Shown piece after piece: positions 43,549 through 52,398 of a stretch of DNA of 64,000 nucleotides (its first letter is position 1; every line of letters starts with the position of its first letter). Under the pieces are notes generated by a model. The model saw only the letters and a list, made by a program, of their open reading frames with translations, was not told where the DNA came from and did not search any database. Origin of the DNA: Paenibacillus flagellatus (GTDB lineage Bacteria; Bacillota; Bacilli; Paenibacillales; NBRC-103111); NCBI RefSeq assembly GCF_003217775.1, contig NZ_QJVJ01000010.1, positions 248,001 through 312,000 on the forward strand, written 5' to 3'. The translations under genes were made by a program, and so were the position numbers.

Positions 43549-43602
43549 GGTGTTACATCGCTTGCGACAAATCCCCGAGCCTCCCTCGGCGATTGTTATG
43601 AC

Positions 43603-43638
43603 AACCGGTTGACACAAAATATGCTAACCGGTTATCAT
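43603..43638 (+). promoter_or_regulatory. Promoter with two LacI-type operators
   Basis: TTGACA (43609-43614), 18-base spacer, TATCAT (43633-43638). The palindrome AACCGGTT lies at 43603-43610 (touching the -35) and 43626-43633 (touching the -10), 23 bases apart. The same palindrome recurs at 47927-47934. LacI-family operators typically have a central CG, as here. Confidence 0.8.
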
Positions 43639-43694
43639 AAAATTGCATTCGTCATGAATGCGCATTCATAAATAGTCGTAAGGGGGAAAACAAG

Positions 43695-45050
43695 ATGAAA
43701 ATGACCAAAGGTACCGCATTAGCCGTTTGCATCATGATGGTGCTCCTCGCATTGGCGGCATGCTCCAAGAGCAACACCCCGAGTGATTCGGCGGGACAAT
43801 CTCCGGAGGCACAAACCAAACCATCGGCCAAAGACGTAAAGCTTACGTTTTTCAACACCTCCGCCGAAGTTAACGCTGTATTCGAAGAGCTTTTCAAAAC
43901 GTATCACGCGCTTAATCCGAATGTGACGATCGAATTGATTCCGACTCCGATCGGCGGAGCGCAGCTTGAAAAATTCCAATCCTTATTGGCGTCGGGAAAG
44001 CCGGCTACGATTGCAAACCTGGATCCGGGAACCATTCTTCAGTACAAGGATAAGTTTATGGACCTGGAAGCCGAGAAAAACAAGTATGTTCAGCTGGCCA
44101 AGCCGGGCGCGATCGACGGCGCATTGCTGGACGGCAAATTTCTGGGCATTCCGTGGACCGCACAAGGTTACGGTCTGCTTTATAATAAACGGGTCGTCGA
44201 GGAAGCGATCGGGGGGAGCTTCGATCCGGCTTCGGTTAAAACGCGCAACGACTTGGAAACGTTGTTCAAGAAAATTGAGGCAGCCGGCAAGGCGCCCGTG
44301 ATGATCCATGGGGCGGATTGGTCCTTGGGCGCTCACTACTTGGGTATGGCATACTCCTTGCAATCGAAAAGCGTGGAAGACAATCGCAAGTTTGTCGAAG
44401 ACCTGAAGAACGGCAAAGCGACGTTGGCCGGCAACCCGCAATTTACCGGCCTGATGGATACTTTCGATCTGTTGAAGACGTACAATGCCCGAAAAAAAGA
44501 CCCGCTTGTCGCGGACTACAATAAGGACAGCGCGGATTTTGCGAAGGGCAATGCGGCGTTCTATTTTATGGGAGACTGGACATGGGCCGTCATCGGGACG
44601 CTTGAAGGACGCGACAAAGAATTCGGCATCATTCCGGTGCCGATCAGCAACAATCCGGCCGATTACGGCAACGCTCAAGTTGCGTACAGCGAACCGAAGC
44701 TGTTCGCCATCGACCAATCGGGGTCTACGCCGGAGCAGCAAGCGGCCGCCAAAGCATTTCTCGAATGGCTCGTTACAAGCGATCAGGGGCAGCATGCAAT
44801 CGTGACCCAAATGGGGCTTTCCCTGCCCTACAAGCATGTAAATGCGAAAGGTACAAATGTCATTTCCGATGCCATATCCAGCTATGTGGATCGAGGACAA
44901 GTGTTGAATATCGGCGTCATCAACTACTTCCCGCAAGATTATTGGTCCAAGACGGGGGCTTCGATGCAAAAATATATGGTGGGCAAGATCGATCGAAACG
45001 GGCTTGCCGAGGAAGTCCAAGCTTATTGGAAATCGTATGCGGGCAAGTAA
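43695..45050 (+). CDS. Sugar-binding lipoprotein of ABC importer (MsmE/CUT1 type)
   Basis: 451 aa. Signal with lipobox LALAAC (Cys about residue 23) and a Ser/Pro/Gln linker. The body is the CUT1 solute-binding fold (KLTFFNTSAEVNAVFEELFK, GIPWTAQGYGLLYNKRVVEE, GNAAFYFMGDWTWAVIGTLE). CUT1 binding proteins of this size bind di- and oligosaccharides. First gene behind the LacI-type operators, followed by a hairpin and two permease genes. Confidence 0.93.
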   Translation: MKMTKGTALAVCIMMVLLALAACSKSNTPSDSAGQSPEAQTKPSAKDVKLTFFNTSAEVNAVFEELFKTYHALNPNVTIELIPTPIGGAQLEKFQSLLASGKPATIANLDPGTILQYKDKFMDLEAEKNKYVQLAKPGAIDGALLDGKFLGIPWTAQGYGLLYNKRVVEEAIGGSFDPASVKTRNDLETLFKKIEAAGKAPVMIHGADWSLGAHYLGMAYSLQSKSVEDNRKFVEDLKNGKATLAGNPQFTGLMDTFDLLKTYNARKKDPLVADYNKDSADFAKGNAAFYFMGDWTWAVIGTLEGRDKEFGIIPVPISNNPADYGNAQVAYSEPKLFAIDQSGSTPEQQAAAKAFLEWLVTSDQGQHAIVTQMGLSLPYKHVNAKGTNVISDAISSYVDRGQVLNIGVINYFPQDYWSKTGASMQKYMVGKIDRNGLAEEVQAYWKSYAGK

Positions 45051-45072
45051 GGCTTGAACGGACGATCCGACA

Positions 45073-45110
45073 AAGATGAGACTGGGGCCGCGCCTCAGTC
45101 CGTCTTGTTT
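45073..45110 (+). other. Intercistronic hairpin between binding protein and permease
   Basis: Long imperfect stem (AAGA...ACTGGGG / CCTCAGTCCGTCTT) followed by GTTTC. Such hairpins often lower expression of the permeases relative to the binding protein. Confidence 0.5.
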
Positions 45111-45130
45111 CAAGAAAGGGGGCAAGAGAC

Positions 45131-46012
45131 ATGTACAAAAAGACATTTTTAAGGAATACGGGGACGTTTTTGCTTTTCGGAGGACCCTCCACCTTTGCGT
45201 TTGCCGCCGTCGTTCTCATGCCGTTCGTCGTCGGCTTGTATTTAACGTTCACGAATTGGGATGTTCGAACGGGCGACCGCACGCTTGTCGGGTTATCCCA
45301 TTATGCGGCCGTATTCCGCGATACCGTATTCATCGGCCAGTTATGGTTTACGCTGAAATACGTATTGTTCACGGTATCGATTGCCAATGTGCTGGCCTTT
45401 TTCGTCGCGCTGGCGCTGACCAGAGGGGTGAAGGGGGAGCAATGGCTTCGGACGGGCTTTTTCACCCCCAACTTGATCGGCGGAATCGTGCTGGGTTATT
45501 TATGGCAGACGCTGTTCTCGCAAGTTTTGCCTTACTTGGGGGACAGGTACGGGTGGGCCTTGTTTCAAACGTCATGGCTGACGGATACGGATACCGCATT
45601 TTGGGCGCTCGTCTTGGCGACGGCTTGGCAGCTGGTCGGTTATCTGATGATTATTTATATAGCCGGATTCACGGGCGTTCCCCGAGACGTGCTGGAAGCC
45701 GCCGGCATCGACGGGGCGAGCGGCTATTCCCTTATTCGCCGAATCATCCTGCCGCTTGCGGTTCCGGCGATCGTCATCTGCATCTTCATTTCGGTTTCCC
45801 GTTCCTTTTTGACCTACGATATCAATCTTGCCTTGACCAAGGGAGGGCCCTTTAACTCCACCGAGCTGGCCACCTATCATATCGTGCAAAAAGCGTTTCT
45901 CTCCAATCAATACGGGGTCGGCCAGGCCGAAGCCATCGTTTTGTTCGCCGTCGTTGCGATCATTGCGCTTACCCAATCCTACTTGCTCAAGAGATTGGAG
46001 GTCGAATCGTGA
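45131..46012 (+). CDS. Sugar ABC transporter permease (MsmF/MalF type)
   Basis: 293 aa with six spans. Conserved sequences: VVLMPFVVGLYLTFTNWDV, LTRGVKGEQWLRTGFFTPNL, the EAA loop EAAGIDGASGYSLIRRIILP. Ribosome site AAGGGGGCAAGAG precedes ATG. The stop overlaps the next permease start (GTGATG), so the two are coupled. Confidence 0.94.
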   Translation: MYKKTFLRNTGTFLLFGGPSTFAFAAVVLMPFVVGLYLTFTNWDVRTGDRTLVGLSHYAAVFRDTVFIGQLWFTLKYVLFTVSIANVLAFFVALALTRGVKGEQWLRTGFFTPNLIGGIVLGYLWQTLFSQVLPYLGDRYGWALFQTSWLTDTDTAFWALVLATAWQLVGYLMIIYIAGFTGVPRDVLEAAGIDGASGYSLIRRIILPLAVPAIVICIFISVSRSFLTYDINLALTKGGPFNSTELATYHIVQKAFLSNQYGVGQAEAIVLFAVVAIIALTQSYLLKRLEVES

Positions 46013-46836
46013 TGGAAGCTCGGCCGTTCCTCTCCCGGATGAAATCGGTGCCGCTGTTTATATCGCTGTTCTTGTTTTTAACGCCTTTTTTGCTCATCGT
46101 CATGAATTCCTTCAAAACGACGCAGCAATTTACGGAAAACCCGTTGTCACTGCCGAGAAGCTGGAAGCTTACCAATTACGTCACCGCCTTTACAAACATG
46201 GATTTCATGCAAGGATTTCTCAATTCCTTGACCATTACGATCGCTGCCGTGCTGCTCATTGTCTTTTTTTCGTCGATGACCGGATATTTGTTCGTCCGTT
46301 ATAACTGGAAGCTGAACGCCGGCATTTTCTACATGATGCTGGCCTCCATGGCGCTTCCGTTCCAAGTTCTGATGATTCCTCTGGTTATGCTTTACGGGAA
46401 TCTGGATCTATTGAATCTGAAGGGGACGCTGCTGTTTTTTTATTTGGGGTTTGGCGTTCCTTTCGGCGTGTTCACCTTCCATGGCTTCATCAAAGGGATT
46501 CCGTTCGAATTGGAAGAGTCGGCGTTTCTCGAGGGCAGCTCGAGACTCGGCACGTTTTTCCGGATCGTGCTGCCGCTTCTGAAGCCTGTTTTCGTAACGC
46601 TTATCGTTTTGGATGTGCTGTGGATCTGGAACGATTACTTGCTGCCCAGTCTGGTGCTGCTGTCGCCGGATCAGAGAACGCTGCCGCTCTCGACGTACAC
46701 CTTCTTCTCCTCCTATTCCGTCGATTTTGCGCCCTTGATGGCCGGCTTGATCATGACGATTATCCCGGTGCTGGCGTTATACCTTTTTCTGCAGAAGCAG
46801 ATCATCAAGGGGATAACGGAAGGGGCCTTAAAATAG
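46012..46836 (+). CDS. Sugar ABC transporter permease (MsmG/MalG type)
   Basis: 274 aa with six spans; NSFKTTQQFTENPLSLPRSW is the usual MalG-type start, and the EAA loop is EESAFLEGSSRLGTFFRIVL, followed by WIWNDYLLPSLVL. ATG at 46012 follows GGAGG; GTG at 46009 is also possible. No ATPase is encoded here, so a shared MsmX-type ATPase elsewhere is likely (as known for many Firmicutes). Confidence 0.94.
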   Translation: MEARPFLSRMKSVPLFISLFLFLTPFLLIVMNSFKTTQQFTENPLSLPRSWKLTNYVTAFTNMDFMQGFLNSLTITIAAVLLIVFFSSMTGYLFVRYNWKLNAGIFYMMLASMALPFQVLMIPLVMLYGNLDLLNLKGTLLFFYLGFGVPFGVFTFHGFIKGIPFELEESAFLEGSSRLGTFFRIVLPLLKPVFVTLIVLDVLWIWNDYLLPSLVLLSPDQRTLPLSTYTFFSSYSVDFAPLMAGLIMTIIPVLALYLFLQKQIIKGITEGALK

Positions 46837-46875
46837 GCTCGGGCGATCGTAGCTGAAAAAGTTGCGATATTGGCT

Positions 46876-46881
46876 TATAAT
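46876..46881 (+). promoter_or_regulatory. Probable -10 of the lacI-type gene
   Basis: Consensus TATAAT 27 bases before the AAGGTGATCC ribosome site; the -35 (CTGAAA, 46853-46858, 17-base spacer) is poor. AATGGTTAC directly follows and could be a half operator. Confidence 0.5.
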
Positions 46882-46907
46882 GGTTACAAAAAACAAGGTG
46901 ATCCAGG

Positions 46908-47897
46908 ATGCCGAAAATCGAGGATGTAGCCGAAAGGGCCGGGGTTTCCGTAACCACCGTGTCCCGCGTGCTCAATAACCGGGGATATATCAGCCAGAAA
47001 ACGCGGGATAAGGTATATCAGGTGATGAAGGAGCTCAATTACCAGCCGAACGAAATGGCTCGCGCCTTGTTCCGAAGAAAGTCGAATATGATCGGTCTCA
47101 TTATACCGGCCATATCGCATCCTTTTTTCAGCGAGTTGGCTTATCATCTGGAGTACTACGCCGATCAAAGAGGATATAAATTGCTCTTGTGCAATTCCGA
47201 TCGCGACGTGGTCAAAGAGCGCGGATATATCGACATGTTAAAGAAGAACCAAGTGGACGCGATTATTATGGGCAGCTCGGTGTTGGACGTTCAGCATTAT
47301 CTTCATTTGAACCTGCCGATCGTTTCGTTCGACCGCCCCTTGTCGAACAATATTCCGTTCGTAACGTCCGACAACTTCATGGGAGGCAGGCTTGCCGCCC
47401 GGTTGTTGATCGAGAAGGGCTGCCGTCAACCGGCATTCGTCTATCGCGGAATCGGCGGACCGCATCATCATGCCTTATTGGCCAGCGGACGTGCGCAAGG
47501 ATTCGATCGGGAGTGCAAAGAGGCCGGGCTCGAACCGTTACACTTGCAGCTGGAGCCGAACGATACCGATGAAAGCGGAAATAACAAGGAGCTGATTCGC
47601 TTCTTTCAAGAACATCCGGAAGTCGACGGGGTATTCGCCAGCAGCGATGTCATTGCCGCCGAGGTCATTCAAGCCTGCCGCGAGGGGAAGAAAGAAATCC
47701 CGGCGGATATAAAAATTGTCGGATACGATGACGTGAGAATCGCATCGCTTGTTTCGCCGCGCCTAAGCACGGTAAAGCAGCCGATCCGGCAAATGAGCGA
47801 ACGCACGATCGAATTGATCGCCAAGCAGATCGAGGGGGAGGACGTTCCCATGACGAACACGTTTCCGGTTACGCTGATCGAACGGGGGACGACCTGA
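46908..47897 (+). CDS. LacI family transcriptional regulator
   Basis: 329 aa. N-terminal helix-turn-helix with hinge (IEDVAERAGVSVTTVSRVLN, NNRGYISQKTRDKVYQVMKE), then a periplasmic-binding-like effector domain (NMIGLIIPAISHPFFSELAY, FDRPLSNNIPFVTSDNFMGG, GYDDVRIASLVSPRLSTVKQ). It is encoded between the importer and the catabolic genes, and AACCGGTT palindromes stand at both flanking promoters, so it most likely represses both until a sugar binds. The inducer is unknown. Confidence 0.95.
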   Translation: MPKIEDVAERAGVSVTTVSRVLNNRGYISQKTRDKVYQVMKELNYQPNEMARALFRRKSNMIGLIIPAISHPFFSELAYHLEYYADQRGYKLLLCNSDRDVVKERGYIDMLKKNQVDAIIMGSSVLDVQHYLHLNLPIVSFDRPLSNNIPFVTSDNFMGGRLAARLLIEKGCRQPAFVYRGIGGPHHHALLASGRAQGFDRECKEAGLEPLHLQLEPNDTDESGNNKELIRFFQEHPEVDGVFASSDVIAAEVIQACREGKKEIPADIKIVGYDDVRIASLVSPRLSTVKQPIRQMSERTIELIAKQIEGEDVPMTNTFPVTLIERGTT

Positions 47898-47913
47898 TAC
47901 CTTTTTCTTTTTT

Positions 47914-47942
47914 TTGACTTTCTGTCAACCGGTTGATATACA
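47914..47942 (+). promoter_or_regulatory. Promoter of the esterase gene with LacI-type operator in the spacer
   Basis: TTGACT (47914-47919), 17-base spacer, TATACA (47937-47942). TCAACCGGTTGA (47925-47936) fills the spacer and matches the two operators at 43.6 kb. Confidence 0.8.
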
Positions 47943-47959
47943 AATGGGAGGGACAAGCG

Positions 47960-48892
47960 TTGAACTTCATGAACAGAGTGGATCCGGAATTAATACAAGG
48001 GGCCAAGCTTTTGCCGCCGCTTCATCTGCCCGACGATCTTGCTATGGCGAGACGGCTCGCTTCGCCCCGATCGGAGACGTCCGAGTCGGTTCATATAACG
48101 GAACGAATCATTTTCGGCGGGGATTCCAATGAAATGCTGATCAAGATATACGAGCCGGTTCGGAGAGAGGGAGAAAAGCTCCCCGCTCTTCTGTGGATCC
48201 ATGGCGGGGGATACGTTCTGGGTCATCCGAACGGCGAAGATGCGCTCTGCGAAAGCTTTGTCCAGACGGCGAACTGCGTCGTCCTTTCGCCGGATTATCG
48301 TCTAGCTCCCGAGCATCCGTTTCCGGCCGGCATCGAGGATTGCTATGCCGCTTTGGTATGGATGACCCGCGTGGCGGACGTGTGGAATATCGATTTGTCG
48401 CGGATTGCCATCGGCGGAGCGAGCGCCGGCGGAGGCTTGACCGCGGCGTTGGCGATGCTGGCCCGCGACCGTGGGGGCCCCGCCGTCTGCTTCCAGATGC
48501 CGTTGTACCCGATGATCGACGATCGGAATACGACTCCCTCCAGCTATGAAATAACGGATCCTGCGGTTTGGAACAGAGCCAACAACGAAGCGGCCTGGAA
48601 GATGTATCTTGGCGAGCACGCCCGGGGCGACGTTTCCCCCTATGCGGCTCCGAGCCGGGCGAGCAATTTGGCCGGCCTGCCTCCTGCCTATACGTGCGTG
48701 GGCCAGCTTGATCCGTTCCGTGACGAGACAATGGACTATGTGGCTCGACTCGCGCAGGCAGGCGTCGATGTTGAATTTCACCTTTACCCCGGATGCTTTC
48801 ACGGCTTCGAACACGTCGTCCCGGCGGCGGAGATTAGCCGGCGTGCCAAAAACGGTTATGTGTACGCTCTGGCAAGAGCTTTCAACCGTTGA
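47960..48892 (+). CDS. Alpha/beta hydrolase, hormone-sensitive-lipase-type esterase
   Basis: 310 aa. The oxyanion motif is WIHGGGYVLGH near residue 88; the nucleophile elbow is GGASAGGG (a variant of GDSAGG) near 156; the acid and base are in GQLDPFRDE and PGCFHGFEH. Family members cut short-chain acyl esters. TTG at 47960 follows GGGAGG; an ATG nine bases later is an alternative. First gene behind the second LacI-type operator, so acyl-ester cleavage is probably part of the sugar pathway. Confidence 0.9.
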   Translation: MNFMNRVDPELIQGAKLLPPLHLPDDLAMARRLASPRSETSESVHITERIIFGGDSNEMLIKIYEPVRREGEKLPALLWIHGGGYVLGHPNGEDALCESFVQTANCVVLSPDYRLAPEHPFPAGIEDCYAALVWMTRVADVWNIDLSRIAIGGASAGGGLTAALAMLARDRGGPAVCFQMPLYPMIDDRNTTPSSYEITDPAVWNRANNEAAWKMYLGEHARGDVSPYAAPSRASNLAGLPPAYTCVGQLDPFRDETMDYVARLAQAGVDVEFHLYPGCFHGFEHVVPAAEISRRAKNGYVYALARAFNR

Positions 48893-49005
48893 TTTCACAC
48901 GTTTGCCATCGGCCTGCTTTTTGAAAATTTAGCACGGATTTTTTGAAGCGTTCCCATTGCGGTCGCCGTACAATAGGTTTATTCGCGGGCAGAGGGGGTG
49001 AACGA

Positions 49006-49962
49006 GTGTTTGATCTGGACGACGCCATAAGGATGGAAGATAAACCGAACGACCTGCTGACGATCGGCGAATTGCTCGTTGACATGATTTCCGACGATTA
49101 CGACGATGCTTTCGAATGCGACGGATATACCAAATTTTTTGGAGGCTCTCCCTCCAATATTGCCATCAACGTCAAAAGGCTCGGCATTCGCTCCCATATC
49201 GCCGCAGCCGTAGGCGAGGACGGGTTGGGGACCTTTCTGGTGAACCGGCTGCGAATGGCGGGTATGGGTACGGACGGGATACAGCGAATCGACGAACCGA
49301 CCAGTATGGTCGTTGTAACGAAAAGCAAAGCAACGCCCATTCCCGTCTTTTATCGGGGGGCGGACTACCAGTTGGTTTACAACCAATCGCTGGACCGCGT
49401 CTTGAAGAACTCCAAGGCGGTTCACTTTTCGTGCTGGCCGATCTCGAGAGTCCCGTCCCGCCGCGCGGTCGAACGGGCGATCGAAGAAGCGAGGGAACAC
49501 GGATTGCTGATCGGCTTCGACCCCAATTACCATCGCATGATTTGGCAGCGGGACGAAGATGGCGTTGCGTATGTCAAATCCGTAATCTCGAAGGTCGATA
49601 TCGTCAAGCCGTCGGAGGACGACGCCGAACGGCTTTTCGGACCGGATTCGCCTATCCTTCAAGTCGAGAAGTTTCTGGAGCTGGGCGCCAAGCTGGTTAT
49701 TATGACCTTGGGCAAGGATGGGGCCATCGTGTCCAACGGAAGGGAAACCGTTTCGTTCAGCTCGCTGGCAACGGAAATCGAAGATACGACAGGTGCCGGC
49801 GATGCGTTCTGGTCCGGCTTCTACGCCGCTCTCGTCAAAGGGTATACCATCAAGGAGGCGTTGCGGCTCGGCTTTGCCGTCAGCGCCTATAAATTGAAAT
49901 ATAGGGGCGCGGTAGTGAATTTGCCCGGCTTGGAGGCAATCCAAGAACAATTCGGCCTGTAA
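49006..49962 (+). CDS. PfkB family carbohydrate kinase (fructokinase / IolC-like)
   Basis: 318 aa ribokinase-fold enzyme. N-terminal substrate side: LLTIGELLVDMISDDY and FFGGSPSNIAINVKRLG; C-terminal PfkB signature DTTGAGDAFWSGFYAALVKG with catalytic Asp in GAGD. The start looks closest to fructokinase and 5-dehydro-2-deoxygluconokinase. GTG at 49006 follows AGAGGGGGTGA. It is 19 bases upstream of the phosphorylase; phosphorylating the fructose (or other acceptor) released by that enzyme is the simplest role. Confidence 0.9.
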   Translation: MFDLDDAIRMEDKPNDLLTIGELLVDMISDDYDDAFECDGYTKFFGGSPSNIAINVKRLGIRSHIAAAVGEDGLGTFLVNRLRMAGMGTDGIQRIDEPTSMVVVTKSKATPIPVFYRGADYQLVYNQSLDRVLKNSKAVHFSCWPISRVPSRRAVERAIEEAREHGLLIGFDPNYHRMIWQRDEDGVAYVKSVISKVDIVKPSEDDAERLFGPDSPILQVEKFLELGAKLVIMTLGKDGAIVSNGRETVSFSSLATEIEDTTGAGDAFWSGFYAALVKGYTIKEALRLGFAVSAYKLKYRGAVVNLPGLEAIQEQFGL

Positions 49963-49981
49963 GGGGTCAGGAGGCTTACGA

Positions 49982-51451
49982 ATGACGCTGAAAAATCAAG
50001 TGCAGCTGATCACCTACCCCGATTCCATGGGGGGAGATTTAAAAGCGCTGCACCGGGTTCTTCTGGACCATTTCTCGGATATATGTACAGGGGGCGTGCA
50101 TATCCTTCCTCCGTTTCCGTCTTCCGGAGATCGCGGGTTCGCTCCGCTGACCTACCTGGAGGTCGATCCGGGGTTCGGCTCCTGGGACGATATCCGGGCG
50201 ATCGGGGAACGTTTCGACATTTTGATCGATTTGATGGTCAATCATATTTCAAGGCAATCGCCCTACTTTGAGGATTTCCTCGCCAAGGGACGGTCGTCCG
50301 CTTATGCCGATTTGTTTTTGTCGCTGGATAAAATCTGGGAGGGCGGAGAGCCGGTTCAGGCGGATATCGACAACATGTTTTTGCGCCGTCCGCGGCCGTA
50401 TTCCACCTATCCGACCGGCGAAGCCGGGGAGGAAATCAAAGTCTGGACGACGTTCGGCAAAACGGACCCTTCCGAGCAAATCGATTTGGATATCCGCTCG
50501 CAGCGGACGAAACAGCTGTTAACCGAGTTCTTTACTCATTTTAAAAAACAAAACATTAAGATCGTCAGGCTGGATGCAGTCGGCTATGTCATCAAAAAAC
50601 GGGGGACAAGCTGCTTCTTCGTGGAGCCGGACATCTACGCGTTTCTCGATTGGGTGAAGGAAATGGCGGATTCTCTGGGGATCGAGCTGCTGCCGGAAGT
50701 GCACGCCCATCACAGCACCCAGTTCAAATTAGCGGAGCACGGGTATTGGATTTACGATTTCATCCTGCCGTACCGGGTGCTCGAAGCGCTGCTTCGCCGC
50801 TCCAGCCGAGAGCTGTACCGTTACTTGAACGTTCGTCCGCCCAAGCAGTTCACGATGCTGGATTGCCATGACGGCATTCCCGTCAAACCGGACCTGGACG
50901 GTCTCATCGACACCCGGGAAGCGAAGGAATTGGTCGATCTGTGCGTGGAAAGGGGCGCGAACCTCAGCTTCATCGTATCGGATAAGCATAAAGCGGAGGA
51001 CGGTTTCGACGTTCATCAAATTCGCTGCTCTTATTACAGCATGCTTAATGGCGATGATGATGCGTATTTGGCGGCCAGAGCGATTCAATTTTTCGTGCCG
51101 GGCATTCCCCAGGTTTACTACGTAGGCTTGCTTGCCGGCGAGAACGACTTCGCGCGCGTAGAGGAGACCGGAGAAGGGCGTGAAATAAACCGCCACAATT
51201 ACAGCTTGGCGGAAATCGAACAAGCTCTTGAAAAGAAGGTCGTCCAGCGGCTGCTCAAGCTGATTCGCTTTCGGAATACGTACGATGCCTTCAACGGCGA
51301 GTTCCGTATGCTTCCATCGGCGGACGACGAGGTGCGGCTCTCCTGGCATAAAGAGAAGACGAGCTGCGATTTGCGGGTAGACTTGAAAACGTATCGAGCG
51401 GTCATTCAATACGTTGACGAAAAAAACGGCACAATCGAGTATACGGTTTAA
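49982..51451 (+). CDS. Sucrose-phosphorylase-family glycoside phosphorylase (GH13_18)
   Basis: 489 aa, cytoplasmic, no signal peptide. Catalytic residues are nucleophile Asp198 (VRLDAVGYV), acid/base Glu239 (LLPEVHAHH) and stabiliser Asp297 (LDCHDGIP). These are close in number and spacing to Asp192/Glu232/Asp290 of the Bifidobacterium sucrose phosphorylase. HILPPFPSSGDRGFAPLTY and LDAVGYVIKKRGTSCFF are subfamily marks. The enzyme splits sucrose with phosphate to glucose-1-phosphate and fructose; the same subfamily includes sucrose-6F-phosphate, glucosylglycerol and glucosylglycerate phosphorylases, so the exact substrate is open. Ribosome site AGGAGG. Confidence 0.92.
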   Translation: MTLKNQVQLITYPDSMGGDLKALHRVLLDHFSDICTGGVHILPPFPSSGDRGFAPLTYLEVDPGFGSWDDIRAIGERFDILIDLMVNHISRQSPYFEDFLAKGRSSAYADLFLSLDKIWEGGEPVQADIDNMFLRRPRPYSTYPTGEAGEEIKVWTTFGKTDPSEQIDLDIRSQRTKQLLTEFFTHFKKQNIKIVRLDAVGYVIKKRGTSCFFVEPDIYAFLDWVKEMADSLGIELLPEVHAHHSTQFKLAEHGYWIYDFILPYRVLEALLRRSSRELYRYLNVRPPKQFTMLDCHDGIPVKPDLDGLIDTREAKELVDLCVERGANLSFIVSDKHKAEDGFDVHQIRCSYYSMLNGDDDAYLAARAIQFFVPGIPQVYYVGLLAGENDFARVEETGEGREINRHNYSLAEIEQALEKKVVQRLLKLIRFRNTYDAFNGEFRMLPSADDEVRLSWHKEKTSCDLRVDLKTYRAVIQYVDEKNGTIEYTV

Positions 51452-51478
51452 TTATTCCTTTCAAAGGGGCATGAGCGC

Positions 51479-52285
51479 ATGGCAACCCTGCAAGCGAGCT
51501 TTTTCTCGAAATCGATGAGAAGGGAAGTAACGTTTCACGCGCTGATTCCGGTGGACCGTCCGGAAATTCCGGGAATGCCGCCGGTGGAAGCCCGACCGAT
51601 GAAGGCGTTGTACCTGCTGAACGGGTATTCGGGAAGCTGCTCGGATTGGATCACGTTCTCGCGTATCCGGGAGCTGTCGGACAGAGGCAACGTCGCCGTC
51701 TTCATGCCTTCCGGAGAAAATCATTTTTACGTGGACGATGAGGACAAAGGAGAGCTGCACGGAGAATATGTGGGCAATGAGCTGGTGTCGTTTACACGAA
51801 ACCTGTTTCCGCTCAGCTCCGACAGAGAGGATACGATGATCGGCGGCTTGTCCATGGGCGGCTATGGCGCGATTCGGAACGGGCTGAAATATGCGCATCA
51901 CTTCGGCCGGATCTTGGCCTTGTCGTCCGCGCTGCTTCCCTACAGGATCGCGAACGCCCCTCCGGATTATCAGGACGGCGTGGCCGGCTACAATTATTTT
52001 AAGAGAGTGTTTGGCGATTTGGACCGCCTCCTCGGGAGCGACAAAGATCCGGAGGCGCTTGTCATGCGCTTGAAGGAAACAAACGCCGACATGCCGCAGA
52101 TTTATATGGCTTGCGGCACGGAGGACTTCTTGCTCGACGTGAACCGGCGGTTCCATGAATTTCTGAATCGGGAGAATATCGTCCACACGTACAAGGAAAG
52201 CGCGGGCGCCCATACCTGGGAGTTCTGGAACGGCTCCATCGGCCCGGCTTTGCAATGGGCTCTGGGAGACCGGGTCTCCGTATAA
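51479..52285 (+). CDS. Esterase of the tributyrin-esterase / esterase D family
   Basis: 268 aa alpha/beta hydrolase without signal peptide. YLLNGYSGSCSDWITF gives the oxyanion region, GGLSMGGYGAIRNG the nucleophile Ser, CGTEDFLLD the acid and AGAHTWEFW the His. It resembles EstA and S-formylglutathione hydrolase proteins that remove short acyl groups from sugars. It is 27 bases downstream of the phosphorylase, so it is a second esterase in the same set of genes. Confidence 0.92.
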   Translation: MATLQASFFSKSMRREVTFHALIPVDRPEIPGMPPVEARPMKALYLLNGYSGSCSDWITFSRIRELSDRGNVAVFMPSGENHFYVDDEDKGELHGEYVGNELVSFTRNLFPLSSDREDTMIGGLSMGGYGAIRNGLKYAHHFGRILALSSALLPYRIANAPPDYQDGVAGYNYFKRVFGDLDRLLGSDKDPEALVMRLKETNADMPQIYMACGTEDFLLDVNRRFHEFLNRENIVHTYKESAGAHTWEFWNGSIGPALQWALGDRVSV

Positions 52286-52331
52286 GCGGCGAAGGTCGCG
52301 ACCGGCGTTTGCACCTTCCTTTATTTGGTAT

Positions 52332-52360
52332 TATTCATCGGGTTTACTCGGAATTATAAT
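52332..52360 (+). promoter_or_regulatory. Probable promoter of the second two-component pair
   Basis: Consensus TATAAT (52355-52360) with a weak -35 TATTCA (52332-52337) at 17 bases; 38 bases before the kinase start. Confidence 0.5.
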
Positions 52361-52398
52361 GGAGGAGGACGCGTGATGGAAGGAGAGCGCACGATATC

